From Lachnospiraceae bacterium (lineage in GTDB: Bacteria > Bacillota > Clostridia > Lachnospirales > Lachnospiraceae): a DNA stretch of 64,000 nucleotides. The notes under the pieces were generated by a model, which was given only the letters and a program-made list of their open reading frames with translations, was not told the DNA's origin and made no database searches. Positions 55,665 to 63,898 of this stretch are shown here, one piece after another. Within the stretch, counting starts at the first letter, position 1. Every line of letters starts with the position of its first letter. A program made the position numbers and the translations under genes. The stretch is taken from the NCBI GenBank assembly GCA_015057025.1, contig SVFD01000001.1, positions 372,001-436,000 on the forward strand, read 5' to 3'.

Positions 55665-55693
55665 TTGACAATTGAGGTGCGAAAGTATATTGA
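55665..55693 (+). promoter_or_regulatory. Secondary promoter for the permease genes
   Basis: TTGACA (55665-55670) and TATTGA (55688-55693) lie 17 bases apart, 40 bases before the first permease ATG. Confidence 0.5.
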
Positions 55694-55732
55694 TTTATAG
55701 CTACAATTGCACGAAATGGAGGACGTTTATTT

Positions 55733-56644
55733 ATGAGTAAAACTAGAAAGGGAAAAGTTGTAAGCTATAACAAATGGGGTTACATATTCTTGATGCCGTT
55801 TATTATAGTTTTTATAATTTTCCAGCTTATTCCGTTGGTAAATACTATTCGATATAGTTTTTATCAGTATTTCCGTGCCGGATTGGATTGGATTGGTCCT
55901 AATTGGGTTGGATTCGAGAATTATGCTAAAGTATTTGGTAATGCAGATATTTGGACCTATGCATGGAATACCATACTTATGTGGATTATGGGCTTTGTTC
56001 CGCAGATTATTGTATCTTTAGTTTTAGGTTCCTGGTTCTCTGACCAGAGATTAAGATTGAAATTTTCAGGTTTCTTTAAAACCGTTATTTACTTGCCGAA
56101 CTTGATTATGGCATCTGCGTTTGCGATGTTATTCTTTACTTTGTTTTCGGCTAAAGGACCTATCAACTCTATTTTAGTTGATGGTTTGGGTATTTTAAAA
56201 GAGCCTTTTATATTTTTTGACAGTATGTGGGCGACCAGAATTTTGGTTGCATTTATGAACTTCCTTATGTGGTTCGGTAATACTACCATCCTCTTGATGG
56301 CAGGTATTATGGGTATTGATGGTTCGCTTTTTGAAGCAGCGGAAGTAGATGGTGCTACACCTACTCAGGTATTCTTCCGTATTACATTACCTCTTCTGAG
56401 ACCGATTCTTGTATACGTTATGATTACATCATTGATTGGTGGTTTACAGATGTTCGACGTTCCTCAGATTTTAACAAATGGTGACGGAACACCGTATCGT
56501 TCTTCCATGACAATGATTATGTATCTGAATAAGCATTTGTTTAGTAGAAACTATGGTTTGGCAGGTGCACTTTCGGTATTTCTGTTTATTATTACTGGTG
56601 CATTGAGTGTTGTTGTTTACAAGTTCAACACCAGCGAGGATTAG
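55733..56644 (+). CDS. Sugar ABC transporter permease, MalF type
   Basis: A 303-residue inner-membrane permease with six predicted helices. The EAA loop reads EAAEVDGATPTQVFFRITLP, the surface that docks the ATPase. It belongs to the carbohydrate uptake CUT1 family. The ATG follows GGAGGA. It lies 13 bases before the second permease, and both are needed for the channel. Confidence 0.93.
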   Translation: MSKTRKGKVVSYNKWGYIFLMPFIIVFIIFQLIPLVNTIRYSFYQYFRAGLDWIGPNWVGFENYAKVFGNADIWTYAWNTILMWIMGFVPQIIVSLVLGSWFSDQRLRLKFSGFFKTVIYLPNLIMASAFAMLFFTLFSAKGPINSILVDGLGILKEPFIFFDSMWATRILVAFMNFLMWFGNTTILLMAGIMGIDGSLFEAAEVDGATPTQVFFRITLPLLRPILVYVMITSLIGGLQMFDVPQILTNGDGTPYRSSMTMIMYLNKHLFSRNYGLAGALSVFLFIITGALSVVVYKFNTSED

Positions 56645-56657
56645 GAGGTAAATTAAC

Positions 56658-57539
56658 ATGGCAAATAATAGTTCAATGGCGTTGCAGGTGGAAGATCCGA
56701 AGAACGCCGGCGGAATTAAGGCGCGAAGATTTGTTGCTTATGTTGTCCTGATATTAATCAGTATTTTATGTTTGTTCTGGTTCTATGTATTATTTGTTAA
56801 CTCAACTCGTTCAAACAGTGATTTAACAACCGGTTTCCGCCCTATACCCAGTACACAGTTGTTTGTAAACATTAAAAATGTTTTGACAGGTACACAGCCT
56901 GTAGGCCGTGGTCTTATTAACAGTTTGATTATTGCTTCTTTCACAGCTCTTTTGAGTACATATTTCTCAACAATGACCGCGTATGCAATTCATTGTTATG
57001 AATTTAAATTAAAGAAGTTTATCTTTACATTTATCTTATTAATTATGACTATTCCTACACAGGTAACAGCACTTGGTTTTATCGATTTGGTTGACAATAT
57101 GGGACTTATGGATACATTTATTCCTTTGATTGTTCCTGCAATTGCAGCTCCTGCTGTATTCTTCTACATGAAGCAGTACATGGATTCAACATTGCCTTTG
57201 GCAATTGTGGAAGCTGCACGTATTGATGGTTCAGGTGAATTCAGAACCTTTAACACCATCGTACTTCCTATGATGAAGCCGGCTATTGCGGTTCAGGCAA
57301 TTTTCTCATTTGTTACCAGTTGGAATAACTACTTTACTCCTGCATTGGTATTGACAATTAATAAGGTTAAAACATTACCTATCTTACTTGCAGAAATGCG
57401 TTCAGCAGACTTCTTGAAGTTCGATATGGGTAAGGTTTACGCTATGATTTTGTTCTCTATCTTCCCGGTAATCGTTGTTTACTTATGTTTATCTAAGTTC
57501 ATCGTACAGGGTATTGCATTAGGTAGCGTTAAGGGTTAA
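56658..57539 (+). CDS. Sugar ABC transporter permease, MalG type
   Basis: A 293-residue CUT1-family permease with six helices. The EAA loop reads EAARIDGSGEFRTFNTIVLP. It is preceded by AGGAGG. No ATP-binding gene follows; as in many Firmicutes CUT1 systems a shared MsmK-like ATPase encoded elsewhere is probably used. A strong terminator closes the operon. Confidence 0.93.
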   Translation: MANNSSMALQVEDPKNAGGIKARRFVAYVVLILISILCLFWFYVLFVNSTRSNSDLTTGFRPIPSTQLFVNIKNVLTGTQPVGRGLINSLIIASFTALLSTYFSTMTAYAIHCYEFKLKKFIFTFILLIMTIPTQVTALGFIDLVDNMGLMDTFIPLIVPAIAAPAVFFYMKQYMDSTLPLAIVEAARIDGSGEFRTFNTIVLPMMKPAIAVQAIFSFVTSWNNYFTPALVLTINKVKTLPILLAEMRSADFLKFDMGKVYAMILFSIFPVIVVYLCLSKFIVQGIALGSVKG

Positions 57540-57569
57540 TCCCCTACAAACAAATATGAAGCAAATGAA

Positions 57570-57594
57570 GGACGGTATTTATACCGTCCTTTTT
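57570..57594 (+). terminator. Terminator after the permease operon
   Basis: GGACGGTAT (57570-57578) and ATACCGTCC (57581-57589) form a 9-bp stem and a T run follows. Confidence 0.9.
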
Positions 57595-57760
57595 GTTATA
57601 ACAACGAGGCAAGCGACCATCATGCTTGCATGAATGGTCATTTGCCGACGGTTAATCAGAGTTGAGATTTGCGAAGCGATCTTAACTCTGTTATATGATA
57701 ACGAGGCAAGCGACCGTTTGGGCAAGCTCATTTAGAATGATTTGTTTAACAATAGCCGAA
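57595..57760. repeat. Repeat region D with a related palindromic core and a direct repeat
   Basis: AACGAGGCAAGCGACC occurs at 57603-57618 and again at 57700-57715, each preceded by a GTTATA word. The first copy pairs with ATGGTCATTTGCCGACG (57634-57650), giving a hairpin whose right strand ends in CCGACG like palindromes A-C. Between the copies a second hairpin, CAGAGTTGAGAT/ATCTTAACTCTG (about 57657-57690), is seen. The rest of the gap to 57901 is AT-rich with no convincing gene. Confidence 0.6.
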
Positions 57761-57901
57761 GAGGCATAAAAGATAAAAAAGGCTGTATGGGGCTGTAGCG
57801 TTGCTACAAGTGTATATGATAAAAGAAATGTATGGCTGATATAGATAAAAAGGAATAAGGTTAAATAAATGGAAGTTATATGTATAGAAAGAGACAAAAA
57901 G

Positions 57902-57932
57902 AAACCGTCGGTTTAAAGTAAACCGACGGTTT
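57902..57932. terminator. Bidirectional terminator
   Basis: AAACCGTCGGTTTA (57902-57915) and TAAACCGACGGTTT (57919-57932) form a 14-bp perfect stem. A T run on the minus strand suits the chemoreceptor gene. Confidence 0.9.
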
Positions 57933-57948
57933 ATACGTTTGCTTGAAT

Positions 57949-60018
57949 TTAGATCTTGAAGATTTCCAACTCGCGTGTTAAGTCATCTGACATAGCTTTT
58001 AACTTCTCGGATGCGGCATCCAGAGATTTCATAGCATCGTTCATTGACTGTGCAGCTTCAATAGTACCATTGGTTGATGCTGCGTACTGCTGAGATACAG
58101 CAGAGAGGTCTGAAATAATATCCAAGATAACATCTCGTGATTTTCTAAGTTCGTTCATACCATTTGTAATATTTCCAATATTTACAAGGGATGAGTCTAC
58201 ACCATCCGCTACTGCACTGAACTTATCAATGGTAAGATTCAGTTTTTCGCGCTGCTCGGAAATTTTAATTTTAACATCATTCATGTAGCTAACCATGAGA
58301 CCAGACTGCTCTAACAAGGTGTTAATAACCTTTTCGATTTCGGTTGCGTTATTTCCGGACTGTGCAGCTAACTTTGAAATCTGTTCTGCGACTACGGCAA
58401 AGCCGCGGCCGGCGTCTCCGGCATGAGCTGCTTCAATACTTGCATTGATTGATAACAGGTCTGTTTCATCTGAAATTGACTGAATCATTGCAATTGCAGT
58501 TCTGATTTCCTGAACGGAAGTATTGGTAATTTCAATCTGTTTTGCAATTTTTTCAATGGAATCAATTACTTCTTCGTTGGAAGTATTCAATTCGTTAATG
58601 ATTGTGGTAGAAGCCTGTTCTGCTTCAGCCATCTTATTTGCAGAAGTTGATAATGAAGCAACATCTTCTGAAATATTATCAATCTGGTCACCAATATTGG
58701 AAACCTGAATCGCCGCTACGGAAGTCTGGTCTGCCTGATCCGCTGCACCTCGTGAAATAAATTCAACAGAGTCGTACAATCCGGATACGCTGTTTACAGT
58801 ATCTTGTGAAAGACCCATCAGCTGTTCGGAAGAGATTGATAAATCGTCTGCCGAGTGTTTAATGTTAGTTACAATACCTTTTAATTCTTCCTGCAATGTA
58901 TAAGATATCGCATACATATCGCCAAGTTCGTCATCGCGTTTCAAGAATCTTGGTGAAGCGGATTGTCTTAAGTCACCGGTTGAAACCACCTGAAGGAAGT
59001 TCTTGGTACGTACCATTGTCTTAGACATTCCCATAGAGATAAGGAAAATAACAACAACACATACTGCAGAAAGTATTAAAGAAAATATAGTAATTTTATT
59101 TGTTTCTGCAGTGATTTGTGCATTAACTTCTGCAGCTGTCTTACCGGCAAAGATACATCCGACAATGGAACCATCTGAGTTAATTAAAGGTTTAAAATAA
59201 GCGTAATATTCAACATCCTGAAGGAGGTAGTCTGTACAGAATACTTCCTGTCCTTCCACAACAACCGCCTGATAAATTTCATCAGACATATGTTCCATAC
59301 CACTGATACGTCCGCCGGCAAGTTCGCCGTTTAATGTTCTTTTGACGGTAGAGATGATAACACGCTTATCATAGTAGAAGGAGCTGTGGAAACCGGTATT
59401 TTCCTGAAGGGAATCCAGCAAATCAGTTTTACCGGAGATTTTATTTTCACCCTTATATAAAGCACCGCTTTGTCCTTCGTAATAATCACCGATGTAGAGA
59501 TTTGAATAAGTCTCTTCCAAGGAAACGGCAACGATTTTTAAGGAACCTTCAATTTCTTTCTCTAAGTTATCGCGAAGGATGTTGGTACTGAGTGAAGAAA
59601 TGATAATACATAGTAAAATCAAAGGCACAATACACAAAATCAGTAGTTTTCGCGAAAAGCTCAAAATGTGGAACTTTTTACGCTTTGAAAGAAGTTGTTT
59701 TGCTTTGTCCTCAGAGGCGTAAGAAACAGGTTTCTCTTTCTTAACCTTTGGCTCTTTCGGTTTCTTTTCCTTCTTAGGCTTCGGCTCTTTTGCCGCCTTT
59801 TCTTTCTTAACTTTTGGTTTCTTTTCTTTTTTCTTTTTATTCTTGGAATCTGCAGCACCGTCTATTTCTATAATAGGAAGGTCTTCGGGGTTAACCTCGA
59901 CGGCTTCTTCAAATGTTTCCAAGAGTGTTTCTGCTTCGGCTAAAGCAACTTCATCTGTTGCTATATTCTCCTGCGCAATATCTGCATCAGGAACCAAGTT
60001 TTCATAATTATTTTCCAT
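57949..60018 (-). CDS. Methyl-accepting chemotaxis protein with a lysine-rich N-terminal extension
   Basis: A 689-residue chemoreceptor. Residues 1-50 are acidic and about 55-100 are almost wholly Lys, Glu and Pro, an unusual cytoplasmic extension. The first membrane helix is near 125-147. The outer region (about 148-303) resembles a single Cache sensor. The second helix is at about 305-328, followed by HAMP and a full signalling domain with EQISKLAAQSGNNATEIEKVI at the tip region. It is convergent with the sugar-transporter operon and 0.4 kb away. The ligand is not predictable; a plant sugar or acid is plausible. Confidence 0.92.
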   Translation of the reverse strand: MENNYENLVPDADIAQENIATDEVALAEAETLLETFEEAVEVNPEDLPIIEIDGAADSKNKKKKEKKPKVKKEKAAKEPKPKKEKKPKEPKVKKEKPVSYASEDKAKQLLSKRKKFHILSFSRKLLILCIVPLILLCIIISSLSTNILRDNLEKEIEGSLKIVAVSLEETYSNLYIGDYYEGQSGALYKGENKISGKTDLLDSLQENTGFHSSFYYDKRVIISTVKRTLNGELAGGRISGMEHMSDEIYQAVVVEGQEVFCTDYLLQDVEYYAYFKPLINSDGSIVGCIFAGKTAAEVNAQITAETNKITIFSLILSAVCVVVIFLISMGMSKTMVRTKNFLQVVSTGDLRQSASPRFLKRDDELGDMYAISYTLQEELKGIVTNIKHSADDLSISSEQLMGLSQDTVNSVSGLYDSVEFISRGAADQADQTSVAAIQVSNIGDQIDNISEDVASLSTSANKMAEAEQASTTIINELNTSNEEVIDSIEKIAKQIEITNTSVQEIRTAIAMIQSISDETDLLSINASIEAAHAGDAGRGFAVVAEQISKLAAQSGNNATEIEKVINTLLEQSGLMVSYMNDVKIKISEQREKLNLTIDKFSAVADGVDSSLVNIGNITNGMNELRKSRDVILDIISDLSAVSQQYAASTNGTIEAAQSMNDAMKSLDAASEKLKAMSDDLTRELEIFKI

Positions 60019-60194
60019 ATGGTGTCTCCTGTCCTATATGTATTCCCTTTTTGCTGATATATATAGTTTAAGCACATTATATCAACTATTCTAATCATAT
60101 CACATTTGTAACGTATTTGCTAGAAAAATATACAAAAAATATACGAAAATGATAAAATAATTATACAAATAGACAAAAATAGAAGTGGTACTTA

Positions 60195-60223
60195 TTGACA
60201 CTCATAAAAAGTACAGATAAGAT
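60195..60223 (+). promoter_or_regulatory. Promoter of the RNA methyltransferase gene
   Basis: TTGACA (60195-60200) and TAAGAT (60218-60223) lie 17 bases apart, about 43 bases upstream of the ATG at 60266. Confidence 0.6.
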
Positions 60224-60265
60224 GTATAAGGAAATAAAAAGAAAAGGTAAAGTTTGATTGAAATT

Positions 60266-61420
60266 ATGGATAAATTTGAGTTGATTGCACCTTGTCACTT
60301 TGGCTTGGAAGCTGTGTTAAAAAGAGAAATAACGGATTTGGGATATGAAATTGCAGAAGTAATGGATGGCAAAGTAACCTTTTATGGGGATGCTGAGGCT
60401 ATTTGTTATGGTAATGTGTTTTTGCGTACTGCAGAACGTATCCTCATAAAAGTAGGGAGTTTTCATGCAGAAACCTTTGAAGAACTGTTTGAAGGCACGA
60501 AAAAGATTCCTTGGGAGAATTATATTCCTAAAAACGGTAAATTTGGTGTGGCAAAGGCAGCAAGTGTAAAGAGTAAACTGTTCAGTCCTTCCGATATTCA
60601 GTCCATTATGAAGAAAGCCATGGTGGAACGTATGAAGGAAAAGTATCATTTGGAATGGTTTCCGGAGGATGGAGACAACTTTCCTGTGAGGGTTTTTATA
60701 CTAAAAGACGAAGTGACGGTTGGTTTGGATACTACCGGTGAGTCTCTCCATAAAAGAGGATACCGCAAATTGACTGCTAAGGCTCCTATTGCGGAAAATC
60801 TTGCGGCATCTTTGATTATGTTGACACCTTGGCGAAAAGACAGAATTTTGGTAGATCCTTTTTGCGGAAGCGGAACAATTCCGATTGAAGCGGCTTTGAT
60901 GGCTGCAAATGTGGCTCCGGGTATGAATCGTGAATTTTTGGCAGAGAATTGGACGCACTTAATTGCAAAGAAACATTGGTATGATTGTATTAATGAAGCC
61001 AACGAATTAGTAGATTATAATGTAGAAACTGATATTCAAGGCTATGATATCGATGAAAAGATGACTAAAATTGCCAGAGAAAACGCCAAATTAGCCGGAG
61101 TGGATAAACTGATTCATTTTCAGACAAGAGCTGTTAAAGACTTGAGCCATCCGAAAAAGTATGGATTCGTTATTACAAATCCTCCTTATGGCGAACGCCT
61201 GGAAGAAAAAGTTGACCTGCCGCCTATTTACGAGGCACTGGGAGAACGTTATAAAGCATTGGATTCCTGGTCAATGTATCTGATTACTTCTTATGAAAAT
61301 GCAGAGCGTGATTTAGGGAAAAAAGCTGATAAAAACCGGAAAATATACAATGGTATGATGAAGACGTACTTTTTGCAGTATATGGGGCCAAAACCGCCGA
61401 AGAAAACGGAAGGCAGATAG
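60266..61420 (+). CDS. THUMP-domain class I RNA methyltransferase (RlmL/YpsC-like)
   Basis: About 384 residues. The N-terminus MDKFELIAPCHFGLEAVLKREI and the THUMP domain (about 55-160) bind RNA. The Rossmann methyltransferase carries VDPFCGSGTIPIEAALMA, GYDIDEKM and the catalytic NPPYGERL motif. It resembles the N-terminal half of RlmL and Bacillus YpsC, predicted to methylate guanine N2 in 23S rRNA. I prefer ATG 60266. A TTG at 60254 with AAAGG closer upstream is possible and adds four residues. Confidence 0.9.
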   Translation: MDKFELIAPCHFGLEAVLKREITDLGYEIAEVMDGKVTFYGDAEAICYGNVFLRTAERILIKVGSFHAETFEELFEGTKKIPWENYIPKNGKFGVAKAASVKSKLFSPSDIQSIMKKAMVERMKEKYHLEWFPEDGDNFPVRVFILKDEVTVGLDTTGESLHKRGYRKLTAKAPIAENLAASLIMLTPWRKDRILVDPFCGSGTIPIEAALMAANVAPGMNREFLAENWTHLIAKKHWYDCINEANELVDYNVETDIQGYDIDEKMTKIARENAKLAGVDKLIHFQTRAVKDLSHPKKYGFVITNPPYGERLEEKVDLPPIYEALGERYKALDSWSMYLITSYENAERDLGKKADKNRKIYNGMMKTYFLQYMGPKPPKKTEGR

Positions 61421-61462
61421 GTTGAGCCTGCAGATAATAAAAATAAAATAAGGTGATGTGAG

Positions 61463-62050
61463 ATGAAAATTATAATTGCAACCGGAAATGCCGGCAAGAT
61501 GAAAGAAATTAAATCTATATTTAATAATTCTGATTATGAAGTGGTATCCATGAAAGAAGAAGGGATTTCGGCAGATGTAGATGAAAACGGTGCTACCTTT
61601 GAAGAGAATGCGCTCATAAAGGCAAGAGAGATTGCTAAGCTTAGCGGACACATTGTACTTGCGGATGACTCCGGTCTTGAGGTAGATGCCCTTAATAAAG
61701 AGCCGGGAATTTATTCGGCAAGATATATGGGTGAAGATACACCGTATTCGGTTAAAAATGCAAGTTTAATTGCAAGATTGGATGGCGTGGAATTCGAGAA
61801 ACGTACCGCTAGATTTGTGTGTGCCGTGGCTGCCGTATATCCTGACGGCAAGGAATTGGTAGTAAGAGAAACCATGGAAGGCTATATCGGATATGAAGAA
61901 AAGGGAAAGAACGGTTTTGGTTATGATCCCATATTCTATTTAAAGGAATTTGATAAAACCAGTGCTGAGATTTCTCTGGAAGAAAAGAATGAAATCAGTC
62001 ATCGGGGCAAGGCATTTCGTGCCATAAAGAAACTTATGGAAGAAATGTAG
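61463..62050 (+). CDS. rdgB: XTP/dITP diphosphatase (RdgB/HAM1)
   Basis: A nucleotide-pool cleaning enzyme that hydrolyses ITP, dITP and XTP, 195 residues. The N-terminus IIATGNAGKMKEI, then FEENALIKAREIAK, VLADDSGLEVDAL, FGYDPIF and SHRGKAFRAI are the family's conserved blocks. GGTGATGTGAG lies before the ATG. It is part of a run of housekeeping genes. Confidence 0.95.
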   Translation: MKIIIATGNAGKMKEIKSIFNNSDYEVVSMKEEGISADVDENGATFEENALIKAREIAKLSGHIVLADDSGLEVDALNKEPGIYSARYMGEDTPYSVKNASLIARLDGVEFEKRTARFVCAVAAVYPDGKELVVRETMEGYIGYEEKGKNGFGYDPIFYLKEFDKTSAEISLEEKNEISHRGKAFRAIKKLMEEM

Positions 62051-62102
62051 AAGAGAAAATATACTAATATAAAGATGATTATTTGATATAAAAGGTGTAG
62101 TA

Positions 62103-62594
62103 GTGAAAATATTAATTTGTAGCGATACCCATCGGGTCAATGACAATTTTTATAAGGTTTTGGAAGATGTTTCACCGGTGGATTTGATTATTCACTGCGG
62201 TGATGCAGAAGGAACCGAGTGTGAAATGGAAGCAATTGCAGGCTGTGATTTCGAAGTTGTTAGCGGAAATAATGACTTTTTTACCATTTTACCCAAGGAA
62301 CGGATTCTGGATATAAAAGGAAATAAAATTCTGGTTACCCATGGGCATTATTACAGCGTGTCTGCAGGATATGAGCGTTTGGCGGAAGAAGCTGCGGCAA
62401 GAGGATGTAATATGGCTTTCTTTGGGCATACTCATTTGCCTTATATGGGTGAGATGAACGGTGTTTTCCTTGTAAATCCCGGAAGTTTAACTTATCCGAG
62501 GCAGTTTGGACGTGTGCCGACCTATGTGATTATGGAAGTGGATGAGCAGGGGGAGGCGCATTTTACACAGTGCAGTTTGGCAAAAGAGGAATAG
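62103..62594 (+). CDS. YfcE/MJ0936-type metallophosphoesterase
   Basis: A 163-residue phosphodiesterase starting at GTG behind AAAAGGTG. Metal-binding motifs are CSDTHR, HCGDAEG, GNND, THGHYY and FGHTHLPY. Members hydrolyse small phosphodiesters in vitro; the natural substrate is unknown. The gene follows rdgB by 52 bases, a very common pairing in Firmicutes. Confidence 0.92.
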   Translation: MKILICSDTHRVNDNFYKVLEDVSPVDLIIHCGDAEGTECEMEAIAGCDFEVVSGNNDFFTILPKERILDIKGNKILVTHGHYYSVSAGYERLAEEAAARGCNMAFFGHTHLPYMGEMNGVFLVNPGSLTYPRQFGRVPTYVIMEVDEQGEAHFTQCSLAKEE

Positions 62595-62647
62595 AGGTTA
62601 GAGTAGGCGCGGATGCGTAATCGTGTTGGTTACAGGAGAATATAGAT

Positions 62648-63478
62648 ATGAATGAACTGTATAAGGAAGTTAGGGAAATTATAAATTTTGAACTTGATAA
62701 GGCGGAGGAAGGGCGTACCCACAAATATTGTAAAAATCTTCGCATAATAGGTGGTGTATTAACGGCATTAATCGTTGTGGCAGGCATTTTGGGAATATAT
62801 TGTGTTTATGCTGACATTCATTGGGGATTCTATGCGTTTTTGGCATTTACACTTCTTAGTGTTGTGTTGTTTAAGGTTTATCAAACGAAAAATATTACGC
62901 GTTTGACGCAACTGGCTAATGATGACTGTTGTGTCATTAAGCCATTGACTGCCTATGTTGTTATGTTACAGTATTCTCGTCGTGCGAAAAATTGTGATGC
63001 TGTATTGCAATGTATCGGAAGTATGCTTTTTTATATGGGTAAATTTAAGGAATGCAAGGCTGTTGCCGGCTTGTTGGAGAAATATTCTGACACGATTGTT
63101 GGGAAATCATATCGATATTCTCTTTTGGCTATGGTTGCATTGGTTGAAAAAGACAGAGAAACAGTAAAAACTTGCATTGAAGAAATTGAGACACTTGTGT
63201 CACAAACCCCGGCGCAATATGTGAGAGAGGCATTTCGCATTATTTCAAAGTATCCGGAGATTTTGGAAGCTGAAGAAAGCGGCGATTATGCTAAAATGAT
63301 AGAGCTGTTGGAATTAGATGATGCAAAAACGTTTACTCTTAAAAAGATTAGTGCCAATTATCGCTTATATAAGGTGGCAATAGTGGCCGGTTTAAAGGAA
63401 GAAGCTTCAAAACACCGCGCTTATGTAGTTGAAAAGGGTGGGGATACCTTTTATAAAAAGGAATTGGAGAGCTGTTAA
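62648..63478 (+). CDS. Membrane protein of unknown function with TPR-like cytoplasmic part
   Basis: A 276-residue protein. Two adjacent membrane helices (about 33-56 and 60-80) follow a charged N-terminal helix. The C-terminal 190 residues are helical, with TPR-like spacing (CIGSMLFYMGKFKECKAVAGLLEKY). No family is recognised with confidence. CAGGAG precedes the ATG. It stands before the tRNA-Pro promoter and has no obvious partner. Confidence 0.6.
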   Translation: MNELYKEVREIINFELDKAEEGRTHKYCKNLRIIGGVLTALIVVAGILGIYCVYADIHWGFYAFLAFTLLSVVLFKVYQTKNITRLTQLANDDCCVIKPLTAYVVMLQYSRRAKNCDAVLQCIGSMLFYMGKFKECKAVAGLLEKYSDTIVGKSYRYSLLAMVALVEKDRETVKTCIEEIETLVSQTPAQYVREAFRIISKYPEILEAEESGDYAKMIELLELDDAKTFTLKKISANYRLYKVAIVAGLKEEASKHRAYVVEKGGDTFYKKELESC

Positions 63479-63510
63479 TTAGCTTATTTTAAAAAAATTA
63501 AAAAAAGATG

Positions 63511-63539
63511 TTGACAATTCCTGAAACATTTCATATAAT
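63511..63539 (+). promoter_or_regulatory. Consensus promoter for tRNA-Pro and tRNA-Gly
   Basis: Perfect TTGACA (63511-63516) and TATAAT (63534-63539), 17-base spacing, 43 bases before tRNA-Pro. Confidence 0.9.
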
Positions 63540-63581
63540 AACACTTGCGTCACGACGAAACGCACTGGTCGATACAGACTG

Positions 63582-63655
63582 CGGGGTGTGGCTCAGTTTG
63601 GTAGAGCACCTGGTTTGGGACCAGGGGGTCGCAGGTTCGAATCCTGTCACCCCGA
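63582..63655 (+). tRNA. tRNA-Pro (anticodon TGG)
   Basis: The acceptor is CGGGGTG/CACCCCG. Anticodon TGG lies in the loop TTTGGGA between CCTGG and CCAGG, and the T arm contains GGTTCGAATCC. Confidence 0.97.
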
Positions 63656-63677
63656 TTGCAATTTTATAATTTTACAT

Positions 63678-63748
63678 GCGGGTGTAGTTCAATGGTAGAA
63701 CATCAGCCTTCCAAGCTGAATACGTGGGTTCGATTCCCATCACCCGCT
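63678..63748 (+). tRNA. tRNA-Gly (anticodon TCC)
   Basis: The acceptor is GCGGGTG/CACCCGC. Anticodon TCC lies in the loop CTTCCAA, and the T arm contains GGTTCGATTCC. Confidence 0.97.
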
Positions 63749-63750
63749 TT

Positions 63751-63796
63751 TGTTATGCGAAAAAACTCAAGCCTAGCTTGAGTTTTTTTCATAACA
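63751..63796. terminator. Strong terminator after tRNA-Gly
   Basis: A near-perfect inverted repeat (outer TGTTATG/CATAACA, inner AAAAACTCAAG/CTTGAGTTTTT) with T run; it could work in both directions. Confidence 0.92.
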
Positions 63797-63797
63797 A

Positions 63798-63898
63798 GCG
63801 GAAGCGTAAACCGCCCCCGGGATTCGGTCTAAGCTTCGCTTCGGTCGGCGCTAAGCCGAGGTCCACTGTACCTCGAGCGCCCCATCCCCCGTTTTTTT
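63798..63898. repeat. GC-rich hairpin cluster at the window end
   Basis: GGCGCT and GAGGT pair with ACCTC and AGCGCC (about 63850-63884) around an unpaired AAGCC. Upstream, CGGTCTAAGC and GCGCTAAGCCG echo the CTAAG/CCG core of the palindrome family. A T run follows at about 63892. It contains no gene, and is strikingly GC-rich beside its AT-rich surroundings. Confidence 0.5.

Noticed and set aside
57691-57897. Minus-strand 68-codon hydrophobic frame
   Set aside because: It overlaps repeat region D and lacks a ribosome binding site; its hydrophobic look comes from AT-rich sequence.
57867-57914. 15-codon frame running into the bidirectional terminator
   Set aside because: Too short, and it ends inside a terminator stem.
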